Shown: piece by piece, positions 1-8,793 of the stretch | Numbering within the stretch: the stretch's first letter is position 1 | How the letters are laid out: every line of letters starts with the position of its first letter | From: Bradyrhizobium erythrophlei | GTDB taxonomy: Bacteria > Pseudomonadota > Alphaproteobacteria > Rhizobiales > Xanthobacteraceae | Reading direction: 5' to 3' | DNA length: 64,000 nucleotides | Assembly: GCF_900129505.1 (NCBI RefSeq) | Contig: NZ_LT670818.1 | Location: forward strand, 7,411,001 to 7,475,000 | Program-made: the position numbers and the translations under genes | Notes under the pieces: generated by a model | Seen by the model: only the letters and a program-made list of their open reading frames with translations | Told to the model about the DNA's origin: nothing | Databases searched by the model: none

Positions 1-327
1 GCTGATGACGTAAAGAACGTATGTCTGTTCCGCTGGTCCCTCGTGAAGCGCGATCAAGCCGTTGGCGTCGACGTGCCCGCGCATCACATTGATGCCTTTG
101 CCGATATCAATGCTGTTAGGTGGCACTTGATAGAGTGCCCCATAGTTGAAACCCTTGTTCGGTATGCCGCCAATGTCCGGTATCGGCGCGAGCTTTCCAG
201 GCTCCTTCTTGACCGCAATCGCTTTGCCGTTGGGATCGACTTCAATGCTCGTCAGATCGCCGGCAAACGCCGGAGCAGCAATTGCGAGTGCCACCACCGC
301 ATCCAACCCATAGATTAGACCACGCAT
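1..327 (-). CDS. Secreted cupin-like protein (C-terminus beyond left edge)
   Basis: The reading frame starts with ATG at 327 behind a GGGAGG ribosome site and runs off the left edge after 109 codons, so the C-terminus is missing. Residues 1-22 form a signal peptide ending in APAFA, so export to the periplasm is likely. The remainder has a short glycine-rich loop region, then a stretch with His, Glu and a GPAEQTYVLYV strand near the edge. This looks like the start of a small beta-barrel (cupin) domain, but the metal-binding motif lies outside the window. It faces the same way as the monooxygenase-fold gene at 437-832. The exact substrate is unknown, and cupin is an inference from a partial sequence. 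Confidence 0.5.
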   Translation of the reverse strand, partial: MRGLIYGLDAVVALAIAAPAFAGDLTSIEVDPNGKAIAVKKEPGKLAPIPDIGGIPNKGFNYGALYQVPPNSIDIGKGINVMRGHVDANGLIALHEGPAEQTYVLYVIS

Positions 328-436
328 TCTTCCCTCCCTGTTGCTATGCTTGCTTTGAATTATAGATCGAGTGTTGCTCCGGGCCGCTGCGGAAGCAGTA
401 GCCCGCCGTTTGGTGCCTATCCCGCAGGCTCTCCGC

Positions 437-832
437 TTAGCCGCCCGTGCGCGCGTCGAGGAAAAGCTGGGTGAACGGCTTTGCCAGTACGGGCTCGAGC
501 TTTGGCACGATCGCCTTGATCTCGGGGGTGCCCATATGGCCTTCGAGGGCGGCCTTGTCGGTCCAGCGCTCGAACGTCAGAAAACGCCCTGGCTCGCCGA
601 TCACTTCCATCAGCGTGTAGACCAGACAACCTGGTTCCTTGGCCGACTTCTCCGCGAAGGGCACGAGCAACGCGCGGAGATCATCCGCCTTGTCCTTCTT
701 GGATACGATTTCAGCGATCACGAAGTAGCCGGTCTGTCCCGCCGCCATGGCGGATGAAACAGCAAGAACCGCAGCCGCCACGCTACCCACAACGGCCGCA
801 CCAACGAATGCACGGCGATCCATGTCTGACAT
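437..832 (-). CDS. Exported antibiotic biosynthesis monooxygenase (ABM)-fold protein
   Basis: This 131-residue protein starts at the ATG at 832, chosen because GGGAGGG lies just upstream; an upstream in-frame start at 886 lacks a ribosome site. The N-terminus reads MDRRAFVGAAVVG followed by a hydrophobic stretch to about residue 32, a twin-arginine-type signal. The rest (about 35-120) matches the small ABM dimeric ferredoxin-like fold: a VIAEI strand, the LVPFAEKSAKEPGCL helix, the YTLMEV strand and the FLTFERWTDKAALEGHM segment. Family members act on quinone-like or aromatic substrates, or serve as small stress proteins. It is divergent from the regulator at 976, so co-regulation is plausible. 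The substrate cannot be assigned. Confidence 0.8.
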   Translation of the reverse strand: MSDMDRRAFVGAAVVGSVAAAVLAVSSAMAAGQTGYFVIAEIVSKKDKADDLRALLVPFAEKSAKEPGCLVYTLMEVIGEPGRFLTFERWTDKAALEGHMGTPEIKAIVPKLEPVLAKPFTQLFLDARTGG

Positions 833-866
833 GATGATTTCCCTCCCTCGAGTTTGTTTTCCTGTG

Positions 867-902
867 ATGACCAGCGGCCGGCCCAAAGGCGGGACTGGTC
901 AT
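867..902. promoter_or_regulatory. Inverted repeat in divergent promoter region
   Basis: Perfect 8-bp arms, ATGACCAG (867-874) and CTGGTCAT (895-902), are separated by 20 bp. They lie between the ABM-fold gene (start 832, minus) and the MarR/OhrR-type gene (start 976, plus). This position suits an operator for the adjacent regulator. Binding is an inference. Confidence 0.4.
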
Positions 903-975
903 GCCCTCTCAAACAGTCGTTGACAGTTACAGAGGACACTATTAGCTTGCACGCGATATAATAAGAGTCAATGAT

Positions 976-1497
976 ATGCGACACGATGTAAGAAGAAAAA
1001 GCCTGAATGCTCAAAGTCCCATTGCCCCGGTAGAAGTACCGGGGCTCGACAGCCATCTTTGCTTCGCGCTCTACGCCGCCAGCAACCACATGACGCGACT
1101 GTTCGTGCCCTTCCTTCAAAAGCTCGGCGTGACCTACCCCCAATATCTGGTTCTCGTTGTGCTTTGGGAGCGTGGCCCCCAGGGCGTGGGAGACCTCGCC
1201 TCAATGCTACGAATGGATTTTGGCACTCTTTCCCCGATGCTCAAGCGTATCGAGAGCAAGGGACTGATCACGCGGCAGCGGACTCCCAGCGATGAACGAC
1301 GCGTGGTTGTCACTCTGACAGCAAGGGGCATTTCGCTGCGGAAGCGAACCGAGCAGATGCTGGGAGAATTCTACTGTTTTCTGAATATGCCGCTCGACGA
1401 ACTCACTGACCTGAAGGACCGGCTTCATCATTTTGTGAAATCGGCAGGACCGAAGGAGTCGCCGGCCGTCCCCCGAAAACTGAAGCTGGCTTCCTGA
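976..1497 (+). CDS. MarR/OhrR-type transcriptional regulator, copy 1
   Basis: This 173-residue protein has a MarR winged-helix domain at about residues 28-150. The motif LCFALYAASN (about 30-39) places a cysteine where OhrR regulators carry their peroxide-sensing cysteine, and YPQYLVLVVLWE follows as in that family. The recognition-helix region is DFGTLSPMLKRIESKGLI and the wing is RTPSDERRVVVTLT. OhrR-type proteins repress their targets until an organic hydroperoxide oxidises the cysteine. The gene sits directly upstream of iorAB and divergent from the ABM gene. Its first 250 bp are almost identical in DNA to the second copy at 4648-5163, whereas the C-terminal halves differ. It probably controls the neighbouring enzyme genes; the inducer is unknown. 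Confidence 0.85.
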   Translation: MRHDVRRKSLNAQSPIAPVEVPGLDSHLCFALYAASNHMTRLFVPFLQKLGVTYPQYLVLVVLWERGPQGVGDLASMLRMDFGTLSPMLKRIESKGLITRQRTPSDERRVVVTLTARGISLRKRTEQMLGEFYCFLNMPLDELTDLKDRLHHFVKSAGPKESPAVPRKLKLAS

Positions 1498-1560
1498 GCC
1501 TGCCGTTTGGTCGATCGACGTCTTAGGAGCGACTGAAAACACGAAAGTCGTGTGTTCGTA

Positions 1561-1620
1561 GAGATAATATCTCCACGCAAAGATGGAGTGACATGGCCGG
1601 ACAGGCGGATGGCCATGTCA
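1561..1620. promoter_or_regulatory. Palindrome and inverted repeat upstream of iorA
   Basis: The 152-bp gap before iorA holds a 13-bp palindrome, GAGATAATATCTC (1561-1573), and perfect 10-bp arms, TGACATGGCC (1589-1598) and GGCCATGTCA (1611-1620). No T-run follows the second dyad, so an operator is more likely than a terminator. The flanking MarR-type regulators are candidate binders. Confidence 0.45.
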
Positions 1621-1649
1621 GCCGGTAGATACCGCCTTTTGGAGGAAAC

Positions 1650-2141
1650 ATGACCACCTTGAACATCAATGGACGGAATATGTCCGTCGAGGCGGCACCC
1701 GATACGCCGCTGCTCTGGGCCATTCGCGAGCAATTGCAGATGACCGGGACCAAATTCGGCTGCGGCGCCGGGCTGTGCGGTGCCTGCACGGTCCACGTCA
1801 ACGGCGAGGCGGTGCGGTCGTGCCAGACCGCGATTTCCGACGTCGCCGGCAAGAAGATCACCACCATCGAAGGCCTCAGCGCCAAGGGCGACCATCCGCT
1901 GCAGAAGGCGTGGATCGCCGAGCAGGTTCCGCAATGCGGCTACTGCCAGTCCGGACAGATCATGCAGGCGGCCTCGCTGCTCGCCAAGAACCCCAACCCG
2001 ACCAAGGATGAAGTGGTGGCGCATATGGACGGCAATCTCTGCCGTTGCATGACCTATTCGCGCATTCAGAAGGCGATCATGCGTGCGGCAATCGAAATGC
2101 GCGCCGCCTCCAACGCCGGCACCGAGCGGAGGGCAACATGA
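1650..2141 (+). CDS. iorA: Isoquinoline 1-oxidoreductase-type alpha subunit, 2x[2Fe-2S]
   Basis: This 163-residue protein is the small electron-transfer subunit of a molybdenum hydroxylase. The N-terminal plant-ferredoxin-like domain binds one [2Fe-2S] cluster through C38, C43, C46 and C58. The C-terminal helical domain carries the second cluster motifs, [11 protein letters not shown] and GNLCRCM (about residues 98-135). It starts with ATG behind GGAGGAAAC. Its stop overlaps the iorB start (ATGA), so the two are translationally coupled. In the family, electrons pass from the molybdopterin cofactor in IorB through these clusters to an acceptor. The substrate is probably an N-heteroaromatic or aldehyde but cannot be read from sequence. 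Confidence 0.9.
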   Translation: MTTLNINGRNMSVEAAPDTPLLWAIREQLQMTGTKFGCGAGLCGACTVHVNGEAVRSCQTAISDVAGKKITTIEGLSAKGDHPLQKAWIAEQVPQCGYCQSGQIMQAASLLAKNPNPTKDEVVAHMDGNLCRCMTYSRIQKAIMRAAIEMRAASNAGTERRAT

Positions 2142-4429
2142 ATAAGCACGTGAAAATCACCCAAAATGAGCCGGCCGATCTGAGCCGCCGCTCGTTCCTC
2201 GTCGGCACCGCCGCCGCCGGCCTCGCGCTCGGCTATTCCGGCGTTCCCGGCCTGCTCGGCGCCGATCAGGCGCTCGCCGCGCCCTCCAATTTCGATCCCA
2301 GCGTCTGGTATTCGATCGCGCCGGACGGGATCGTCACGGTCACCTGCGGCAAGGCCGACATGGGCCAGCACATCGCTTCCACCATGGCGCAGATCATCAG
2401 CGAGGAGCTCGGCGCCAACTGGAAGGACATGCGGGTTCAGCTCGCCTCCAACGATCCGAAGTTCAACGACCCCGTGCTCGGCGCGCAGATTACCGGCGGC
2501 AGCTGGAGCACGATGATGAACTTCGATGCGATGAGCCGCGCGGGTGCCGCGGGACGCATGGCATTAACGGACGCCGCCGCTACCGCGATGGGCGTACCGT
2601 CATCCGAACTGGTCGTCCGCGACTCCGCGATCTCGCATTCGAAATCGAAGAAGTCGATGACGTTCGCCGACATCGTCAAGAGCGGCAAGATCACCAAGAC
2701 GTTCACGCCCGACGAACTCAAGGCGATTACGCTCAAGACGCCGGATCAGTACACCATGATCGGCGTGTCGGTGCCGCAGCTCGATATTCCCTCCAAGACC
2801 AACGGCACGGCGAAATACGGCATCGACACCATGCTGCCGGGCATGGTGTACGGCAAGGTCGTGACGCCGCCGGTGCGCTATGGCGCTACCGTCAAATCGG
2901 TCGACGACAGCGCAGCAAAGAAGGTGCCGGGCTTCATCCAGGCCGTCATCCTCGACGACAAGACCGCGACCACGACGGGCTGGGTGGTGGCGGTGGCCAA
3001 CACCTATGCCAACGCCCGCAAGGCGGCGGACGCGCTGAAGATCAGCTATGACGGCGGGCCTAACGCCAAGCTGTCGAGCGAGTCGCTGCTCACCGAAGCC
3101 AAACGGCTGCAGGCACTCGACGATTCCGGGCTGTTCTTCGTCAAGGACGGCGACACCGCGGCGGCGTTCGGCACGGCGGCCAGGGTGATGGAGGCGGAGT
3201 ACACCACCAACATCAACATCCATGCTCCGATGGAGCCGATGAACGCCACGGCGGAGCTCAAGGGCGATATCTGGCACATCTATTCCGGCAACCAGTTCGC
3301 GACGCGCTCCGGTGCGATCGCGGCGGGCGCTGCCGGGGTCGATCCCAAATTCGTCGTGATGCACCAGACCTGGCTGGGCGGCGGCTTCGGCCGGCGTCTC
3401 GACGCCGACATGATGGTGCCGGCGGTGCAGGCGGCCAAGGCCGTCGATAAACCGGTCAAGGTCATCTACAGCCGCGAAAACGACATGACCATGGACTTCT
3501 CGCGTCCGCTGACGTTCCAGAAGGTCAAGGCCGGTATCGACGGCGACGGCAAACTGGTGGCGCTCAATCACGACGTCGTCAGCGCATGGCCGACCAAACG
3601 CTGGGGCATCCCGGATTTCCTGTCGCCTTCGGTCGACAAGAAAGGCGCGCTCGATGCGTTCACCGTGAACGGCGCGGACTTCTTCTATTCCGTGCCCAAT
3701 CACAACGTCCGCGCCATCCTCAACGAGATGGCGCACAGCGCCACCCCGTCGGGTCAGTTGCGGTCGGTCGCGCCGGGCTGGACCTTCTGGGCGGTCGAAA
3801 GCATGGTCGATGAAATTGCACACGCGGTCGGCAAGGACCCCGCGCAGTATCGTATCGACATGCTCGACGGCAAGGGCAAGAACGACGGTGGTGCGCAACG
3901 CCTGCGCAACACCCTGCTGGCGGCGATGGGCATGTCCGGCTACGGCACCAAGAAGCTGCCGCAGGGCGAAGGCATGGGCGTGGCCTGCGTTTCCTCGCAG
4001 GAACGCGCTACCGCAAGCTGGACCGCCTGCGTGGCCCATGTCGCCGTTTCGCCGTCAGGCGAGGTCAAGGTCAAGAAATTGACCGTGGCCACCGACGTCG
4101 GCACCCAGGTGCATCCCGACAACATCCGCGCCCAGGTCGAGGGCGCGGCGTTGTGGGGACTTTCGCTCGCCCTGTATGAGAAGGCGACGCTGAAGGACGG
4201 CGGTATCGAGCAGACCAACTTCGATACCTACACGCCGCTGCGGATGAGCCAGGTGCCGGAAGTCGCCGTCAGCGTCATCGCCAATGGCGACAAAGCCACC
4301 GGCGTCGGCGAGCCGGCGGTGACGGTGATCGCGCCCGCGCTCGGCAACGCCATCTTCAACGCGGTCGGTGCCCGCGTCCGCGCGCTGCCAATCACGACAG
4401 AGCAAGTGAAGGCGGCGATGAAGGCTTAA
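2138..4429 (+). CDS. iorB: Isoquinoline 1-oxidoreductase-type beta subunit (molybdopterin-binding)
   Basis: This 763-residue protein is the catalytic subunit of a xanthine-oxidase-family hydroxylase. I start it at the ATG at 2138, which overlaps the iorA stop; the longer frame from 2045 lies inside iorA. The signal [18 protein letters not shown] indicates Tat export of the folded complex to the periplasm. Two molybdopterin-binding parts follow. Motifs include [11 protein letters not shown] (about 128), [13 protein letters not shown] (about 413) and, near the C-terminus, [20 protein letters not shown], which holds the conserved glutamate of the active site. Length agrees with the single-chain IorB type. 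No separate FAD subunit is present, as expected for this type. A terminator follows 29 bp after the stop. Confidence 0.9.
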   Translation: MNKHVKITQNEPADLSRRSFLVGTAAAGLALGYSGVPGLLGADQALAAPSNFDPSVWYSIAPDGIVTVTCGKADMGQHIASTMAQIISEELGANWKDMRVQLASNDPKFNDPVLGAQITGGSWSTMMNFDAMSRAGAAGRMALTDAAATAMGVPSSELVVRDSAISHSKSKKSMTFADIVKSGKITKTFTPDELKAITLKTPDQYTMIGVSVPQLDIPSKTNGTAKYGIDTMLPGMVYGKVVTPPVRYGATVKSVDDSAAKKVPGFIQAVILDDKTATTTGWVVAVANTYANARKAADALKISYDGGPNAKLSSESLLTEAKRLQALDDSGLFFVKDGDTAAAFGTAARVMEAEYTTNINIHAPMEPMNATAELKGDIWHIYSGNQFATRSGAIAAGAAGVDPKFVVMHQTWLGGGFGRRLDADMMVPAVQAAKAVDKPVKVIYSRENDMTMDFSRPLTFQKVKAGIDGDGKLVALNHDVVSAWPTKRWGIPDFLSPSVDKKGALDAFTVNGADFFYSVPNHNVRAILNEMAHSATPSGQLRSVAPGWTFWAVESMVDEIAHAVGKDPAQYRIDMLDGKGKNDGGAQRLRNTLLAAMGMSGYGTKKLPQGEGMGVACVSSQERATASWTACVAHVAVSPSGEVKVKKLTVATDVGTQVHPDNIRAQVEGAALWGLSLALYEKATLKDGGIEQTNFDTYTPLRMSQVPEVAVSVIANGDKATGVGEPAVTVIAPALGNAIFNAVGARVRALPITTEQVKAAMKA

Positions 4430-4458
4430 GGCAGCCGCGCATTGCGGTGCGAAACGAT

Positions 4459-4487
4459 CCGCCGGGGAAATTCCCCGGCGGTTTTTT
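4459..4487 (+). terminator. Rho-independent terminator after iorB
   Basis: A near-perfect GC-rich hairpin, CCGCCGGGG / CCCCGGCGG with a 5-nt AT loop, is followed directly by TTTTTT. It ends the iorAB transcript and insulates it from the second MarR-type gene. Confidence 0.93.
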
Positions 4488-4647
4488 GTCCGCGACTTGC
4501 ATGGCTTAGACTGCTAACGGTACGATTTCGTTCAACTAATGCAGAATGATACCGTTTTTCGCATAAACAGCGGAACGGCGGTCCAATGAGAAGTGGTATC
4601 CATATATTCTCAAGCGGTTGTTGGCAGTTATCAGGGAATTCCATGTT

Positions 4648-5163
4648 ATGCGACGCGAAGTAAGAAGAAAAAGCCTGAATGCTCAAAGTCCCATTGCGCC
4701 AATGGAAATGCCCGGGCTCGACAGCCATCTTTGCTTCGCGCTCTACGCCGCCAGCAACCACATGACGCGACTGTTCGTACCCTTCCTTCAAAAGCTCGGC
4801 GTGACCTACCCCCAATATCTGGTTCTCGTTGTGCTTTGGGAGCGTGGCCCCCAAGGCGTGGGAGACCTCGCCTCAATGCTACGCATGGATTTTGGCACGC
4901 TTTCGCCGATGCTTAAGCGGCTCGAGACAAAGGGATTCGTTAACCGACGCCGGCAGCCCACCGATGAACGACGCGTACTCGTCGATCTAACAGCGAAGGG
5001 GGTTTCGCTTCGGAAGCGGACCGAACAGATGTTGGGCGAGTTCTACTGCTTTCTAAACGTGCCTTTAGCGGATTTATTCGATCTGAAGGATCGGCTTCAC
5101 CATTTCGTAAGCTCAGCCGGACCGAAGGAAACGAGGACCAATCCTGTTAAGGTGTCAGAGTGA
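4648..5163 (+). CDS. MarR/OhrR-type transcriptional regulator, copy 2
   Basis: This 171-residue protein starts at the ATG at 4648, by alignment with copy 1 (MRREVRRKSLN versus MRHDVRRKSLN). The N-terminal half, including the LCFALYAASN cysteine motif and YPQYLVLVVLWE, is almost identical to copy 1 even at synonymous sites. From about codon 85 the two diverge (wing QPTDERRVLVDLT here). This pattern points to recent gene conversion or a partial duplication around iorAB. The diverged wing and C-terminal helices may give different operator or partner specificity. It has its own upstream region after the terminator and no downstream partner gene. Confidence 0.85.
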   Translation: MRREVRRKSLNAQSPIAPMEMPGLDSHLCFALYAASNHMTRLFVPFLQKLGVTYPQYLVLVVLWERGPQGVGDLASMLRMDFGTLSPMLKRLETKGFVNRRRQPTDERRVLVDLTAKGVSLRKRTEQMLGEFYCFLNVPLADLFDLKDRLHHFVSSAGPKETRTNPVKVSE

Positions 5164-6208
5164 GCTTTCTGAACTATCGTTTCAACGCCTTCTCATCAAT
5201 TTCGTTCGTGTGTGACGCCCCGAATAGCTTACGGAATTCTCCTTCTCTAACGCTATCAGTTGAGGAAAGCGCCTCAAGCGAACCGTAGTCTCCGCGAAAC
5301 GGGAACATTTCGTATTTGGGCCGGAGACTTTTGCCGATTCCGCCTAAACACCTGCGAACGGCGAGTCTGGAGACAACCTCGGAGTCGCCAAAAGCTCGGA
5401 TTTCCGGGCCATTCGCGCGTCTCTTCTGGCGCCGGGCGGAACGGAGGACTGGCTGGCTGGGGCGGGAGGATTCGAACCTCAATATGGCGAGTTAGAAATC
5501 GGACGCTCTCGCCTGCCCGAGAGAAGCGGCAGAACCTCTTTCCGCTGAAGTTCATAAGTAACTCCGAACGTTCGAATTTCGAGAACCGTACCGAATGGAT
5601 GGAGTCCAGAGCTTCGGAGAGAAACGGACCTTTCGGAGAACAATAGGCCGACTCTGCCGATAGGGAGTCCGAAGCTCAAATGAGAAATCGCTGCTGTTAC
5701 TGGCTTAATTGCCCCCGAGTTCACCCGGAGAATACGCGGCCTTCGGCAATCTGGCGGAGGGAGAGGAACTGGGATCGAACCTTCTCCACGTAGTCCGCAG
5801 TAGTCAGGGGTGCTCAGGCGCATCAGGACGCCCTCGGATCGGGCGGCCGGAGCCTGACGGCGCCCAAAAGGGCTCTCGAGGCGCCCACAGCGACGGCGGC
5901 GAGCCCCAGCCATATGGGTGCCCTCAGGAGCCCACGAACGCCTGATGCCTTTCCGGAGCATGTCGTGAACCATGCGCCCATCCTTGCGGAAGGTCCCGCC
6001 CCGCGAGAATTTGCGTCAATGGTCGCGAAATATCTCGCTGCATGAACTCCGCATGCCGAAGCGGTCGCGCCTCGAACAGTCGCCCGGTGCGGCGTAGGAA
6101 TCCGCCGATTCTTTTCACTTTATGCAGCTGGAAATGCCTCCGGATCTTCTTGAGGTCCAACGCGTTACACGCGTCGTATTGTAAACTCTGGCTCAATCTC
6201 GAGCACGG
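5164..6208. other. About 1 kb without a convincing gene
   Basis: No reading frame here has gene-like codon use or a recognisable domain. The stretch holds a tRNA 3'-half-like segment (5457-5521) and, near 5757-5795, a weaker stretch that ends like a tRNA acceptor (minus strand, ...CCGCCA) with a poorly paired T-arm. It may be an old integration junction between the iorAB module and the glycan locus. Confidence 0.5.
5457..5521 (-). other. tRNA-Arg(TCT)-like 3'-half remnant
   Basis: On the minus strand a GGCGAGAGCG segment (like the 3' side of a D-arm) is followed by an anticodon-loop-like TTTCTAA, a GAGGTTCGAATCCTC T-arm and a CCGCCCCA acceptor-like end. The anticodon stem does not pair properly, and the 5' acceptor strand and half the D-arm are missing. 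This is a decayed or recombined tRNA piece, not a working tRNA. Confidence 0.35.
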
Positions 6209-7990
6209 TCACGGTTCACCTGCCGAGCGGAAGATGGCGATGGTGATTGGCCGGCCCTTGCTGAAGTTGAATGCCTCGACACGCGGTCCGCGTTCATAGC
6301 GCACCCCAATCGCTTCTGCTCGCTGGGCAAAAGCGCTTTCCTGATGCGTTTCGATGAAGGCAAAACGGCAGTCGCCCTCGCGCAGCAAGTCTGCCGCTCC
6401 TGACGCATCGGTGAAATGGGTTTCGGTGCCGGCGAGAAAGACGAGGCTCGGCTCGCCGTACCCGGCGCTGGCGGCGACCGGATGCGTGCAACCGGACTCG
6501 CGCAGCACGCCAGCGAGCGCCACACTCGGGAACAGCGGGCCAAGCGTCGGCAGGATCATCGAATAAACGCCGATGCTTATCAGCACCATTGCCGCCGTAG
6601 CGCGCATAAGCGCTCGCTCGGCACCGTCGTCATCATACAATTGCCAAGCCAAGAAACCACAGACGATCGCAGCGGCGAAGAACGGCCAAGCGGGAAGGAC
6701 GATGTCGTGGTTAATCACGATCGCGCCTGCAACAGCGGTGATGCTGAGGAGAATCGGGACGACGAACCACCAAATGATGTTGGGTTTGAGCCAGCGCCAC
6801 CGGGACAACGCTTTCGCCTCGACCGCTCCGGCGGTGAGGATGGCGATGGCTGGATACAATGGCATCACGTAATGTGGCAGTTTGGTCACGGACAATTCAA
6901 ACACGAGCCATGAGGGCACCAGCCATGCCAAGAGGAAGCGAATTGGCATCTCTCGCCGCTTAGCCCATACCGCTGGTGCCGCCAATCCCGCCAGAATGCA
7001 GGCAGGAAAGAAGGTCGCAAAAAACAGGACCACATAGTATCCCGGCGGCCCGCCGTGACTCTCCTGGGAATTCGCTATCTTACCCAGAGTGTCGTGGACC
7101 ACGGAATCAAGGAGGAAGGCATTACCTGTGCGGGCGTAGATCGCGATGAACCACGGTAAGGCGAGAACGACAAGCCAGACGACACCGTAAAGCGGGCGAA
7201 GCGCTTGAACCCAGCGTACGGAGCGATCGATGATCGAGAGTGTCGCCACCGTGAGGCCAACGATCATGACAATCACGAGCCCCTTTAGCAGAATTCCGGC
7301 CGCGAGTGCGGTCCAAAATACCGCAAGCAGCGCCCATCCAGGTCGCGCGACCTTATCGTCGCGCGAGAATAAATATGCGCGCGCTAGCACCGACATCGCG
7401 GTGACTACTGTAAAAAGCAGCATAGCATCGGCTCTCGCGAGCCGGGCTTCGGCGCCGAGCAGGATCGAGCCCACCATCATCAAAGCGGCCAGCGCCGCGC
7501 CGCGCCGGTCGACAAAGGCGAGTGCGCACCAGTAGGTTGCCAACACAGCGCCGACGGCGCCGAAAAGCGACGGCAGCCGGTAAAGCCAGATGGTGAGACG
7601 CGCATCCGGAACGCCGAACGCTTCAGCCGTCTTCACCGTGGCCGCCTGCAGCCAGTACATGCCGACTGGCTTGGTGTAATGCGCCTCGCCTTGGAAGCGG
7701 GTGTCAACATAGTCGCCAGTTTCGATCATCTGCTTGGATTTTTGGGCAAAATGCGGCTCGTCGCGATCGATCGGCGGAATCTGGAATACGCCGGGCAGGA
7801 AAGCGATCAGCGAGGCAATGACCAGCATAAAAACTGCCCGCCGGTTCGAACTCACGGCAAAATCGAAAACCGAGGCAAGGCCCTTTGTCCGCCAAAAGGT
7901 CCGCGGCAGCGCGCAAAGCCGAGAGCGCAGTTGCGCTGCATTAAACAAGGTCAGACTCTCGTTGGGCGAACTGGTGCTGCGCCAGGACAT
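6209..7990 (-). CDS. GT39/ArnT-type membrane glycosyltransferase
   Basis: A large multi-membrane protein (593 residues from the ATG at 7990). After a cytoplasmic stretch, the first membrane helix (MLVIASLIAFLPGVF) leads into the periplasmic loop DRDEPHFAQKSKQMIE, where the acidic pair is the catalytic signature of GT39/ArnT enzymes using lipid-phosphate sugars. About ten more helices follow, then a soluble C-terminal domain. The start is uncertain: the 7990 ATG overlaps the upstream GT2 gene by 50 bp and has a poorly spaced ribosome site, and an internal ATG at 7828 is possible. It is last in the sqdB-epimerase-GT2-GT39 operon. The GT2 product probably supplies its lipid-linked sugar, as in the ArnC/ArnT pair. 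Confidence 0.85.
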   Translation of the reverse strand: MSWRSTSSPNESLTLFNAAQLRSRLCALPRTFWRTKGLASVFDFAVSSNRRAVFMLVIASLIAFLPGVFQIPPIDRDEPHFAQKSKQMIETGDYVDTRFQGEAHYTKPVGMYWLQAATVKTAEAFGVPDARLTIWLYRLPSLFGAVGAVLATYWCALAFVDRRGAALAALMMVGSILLGAEARLARADAMLLFTVVTAMSVLARAYLFSRDDKVARPGWALLAVFWTALAAGILLKGLVIVMIVGLTVATLSIIDRSVRWVQALRPLYGVVWLVVLALPWFIAIYARTGNAFLLDSVVHDTLGKIANSQESHGGPPGYYVVLFFATFFPACILAGLAAPAVWAKRREMPIRFLLAWLVPSWLVFELSVTKLPHYVMPLYPAIAILTAGAVEAKALSRWRWLKPNIIWWFVVPILLSITAVAGAIVINHDIVLPAWPFFAAAIVCGFLAWQLYDDDGAERALMRATAAMVLISIGVYSMILPTLGPLFPSVALAGVLRESGCTHPVAASAGYGEPSLVFLAGTETHFTDASGAADLLREGDCRFAFIETHQESAFAQRAEAIGVRYERGPRVEAFNFSKGRPITIAIFRSAGEP

Positions 7991-8771
7991 CCTCACGCGC
8001 GAAGCGGTAGTATCGGACCGCACCTTCGAACGGCACGTCCCGCATAACATGCTGCAGCCGGCGTAGTGCGATCAGATTCCAATAAATTTTCTTGATCATC
8101 AAATTGCGATGCGGCCGAGATTCCCTGTACTCCACGGGAACCTCAACCAGGCGCTTGCAGTTGCGCATGGCGCGTAGGACCAGTTCGGTATCGAACTGGC
8201 CGCGATCGAGCTCGCAATTCGCTATGATGGCATTTAGCGACTCGCGATTGAGCAGCTTCGGCCCGTGCGTGTCCGTCCCACTGTAGCCAAACAACACCTG
8301 CAGGGCGGCGTTCAGGCCGGCGCTCAGAAACCTGCGGTACGGCCGCTGAAAATTCAACGTCGGGTCGGCGCGCTTGGAGGCAATGAAGAGGTCATATTGG
8401 TGGCGATTATTCCAAGCCCAGGTCATGAACGGAAGGTCCCACTGCTCGATGTCGAGCATGTAGACCCATTTGGTTGTTGTGGAGCGCAGGCCTGCCTTGA
8501 GCGCAGCACCATAGTTCGGCTTCTCGAGATTGACCACGCGCGACAGCGGCCAACGCTCGACAATGTGGCTGAGAAAAGCCGGGGTTCCGTCGGTGCTGCC
8601 GTTGTCGACAAAGACATAAAGCCAATTGTCAGCGCCGAGCAGGTTATCGAGATAGTTCGCCAGCGCCTCGGCGTTCGCCATCAAAATGGATTGCTCATTG
8701 AAAACCGGGATTACGATCGACAGCGGCAGTTCCCCGGCGGCTGGCGTTCCCGATGACACTTTTGTCAGCAT
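7941..8771 (-). CDS. GT2 glycosyltransferase (DPM1/ArnC-like)
   Basis: This 276-residue cytoplasmic protein starts at the ATG at 8771 behind GGAAG; a TTG four codons upstream is less likely. It has the GT-A fold: LSIVIPVFNEQ (about 17-27), FVDNGSTDGTP, the KPNYGAALKAGL segment and YMLDIEQWD, where the usual DxD-type metal site sits. It lacks C-terminal membrane helices. Such enzymes transfer a nucleotide-activated sugar to polyprenyl phosphate. It follows the epimerase by 22 bp and precedes the GT39 gene, which suggests a two-step route from nucleotide sugar to lipid-linked sugar to a periplasmic acceptor. The sugar may be sulfoquinovose or a derivative because sqdB heads the operon; this is an inference. 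Confidence 0.85.
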   Translation of the reverse strand: MLTKVSSGTPAAGELPLSIVIPVFNEQSILMANAEALANYLDNLLGADNWLYVFVDNGSTDGTPAFLSHIVERWPLSRVVNLEKPNYGAALKAGLRSTTTKWVYMLDIEQWDLPFMTWAWNNRHQYDLFIASKRADPTLNFQRPYRRFLSAGLNAALQVLFGYSGTDTHGPKLLNRESLNAIIANCELDRGQFDTELVLRAMRNCKRLVEVPVEYRESRPHRNLMIKKIYWNLIALRRLQHVMRDVPFEGAVRYYRFAREDVLAQHQFAQRESDLV

Positions 8772-8793
8772 CGCTACTTCCAATCAGCCGCCG

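Noticed and set aside
2600..4039. A 479-codon open frame antisense to iorB
   Set aside because: It is the shadow of a high-GC gene: no ribosome site, no domain, and Arg/His-rich composition, whereas the plus strand encodes a clear molybdoenzyme.
5709..5973. Possible integrase or small gene in the 5.2-6.2 kb gap
   Set aside because: Neither strand gives a recognisable tyrosine or serine recombinase motif; composition is non-coding.
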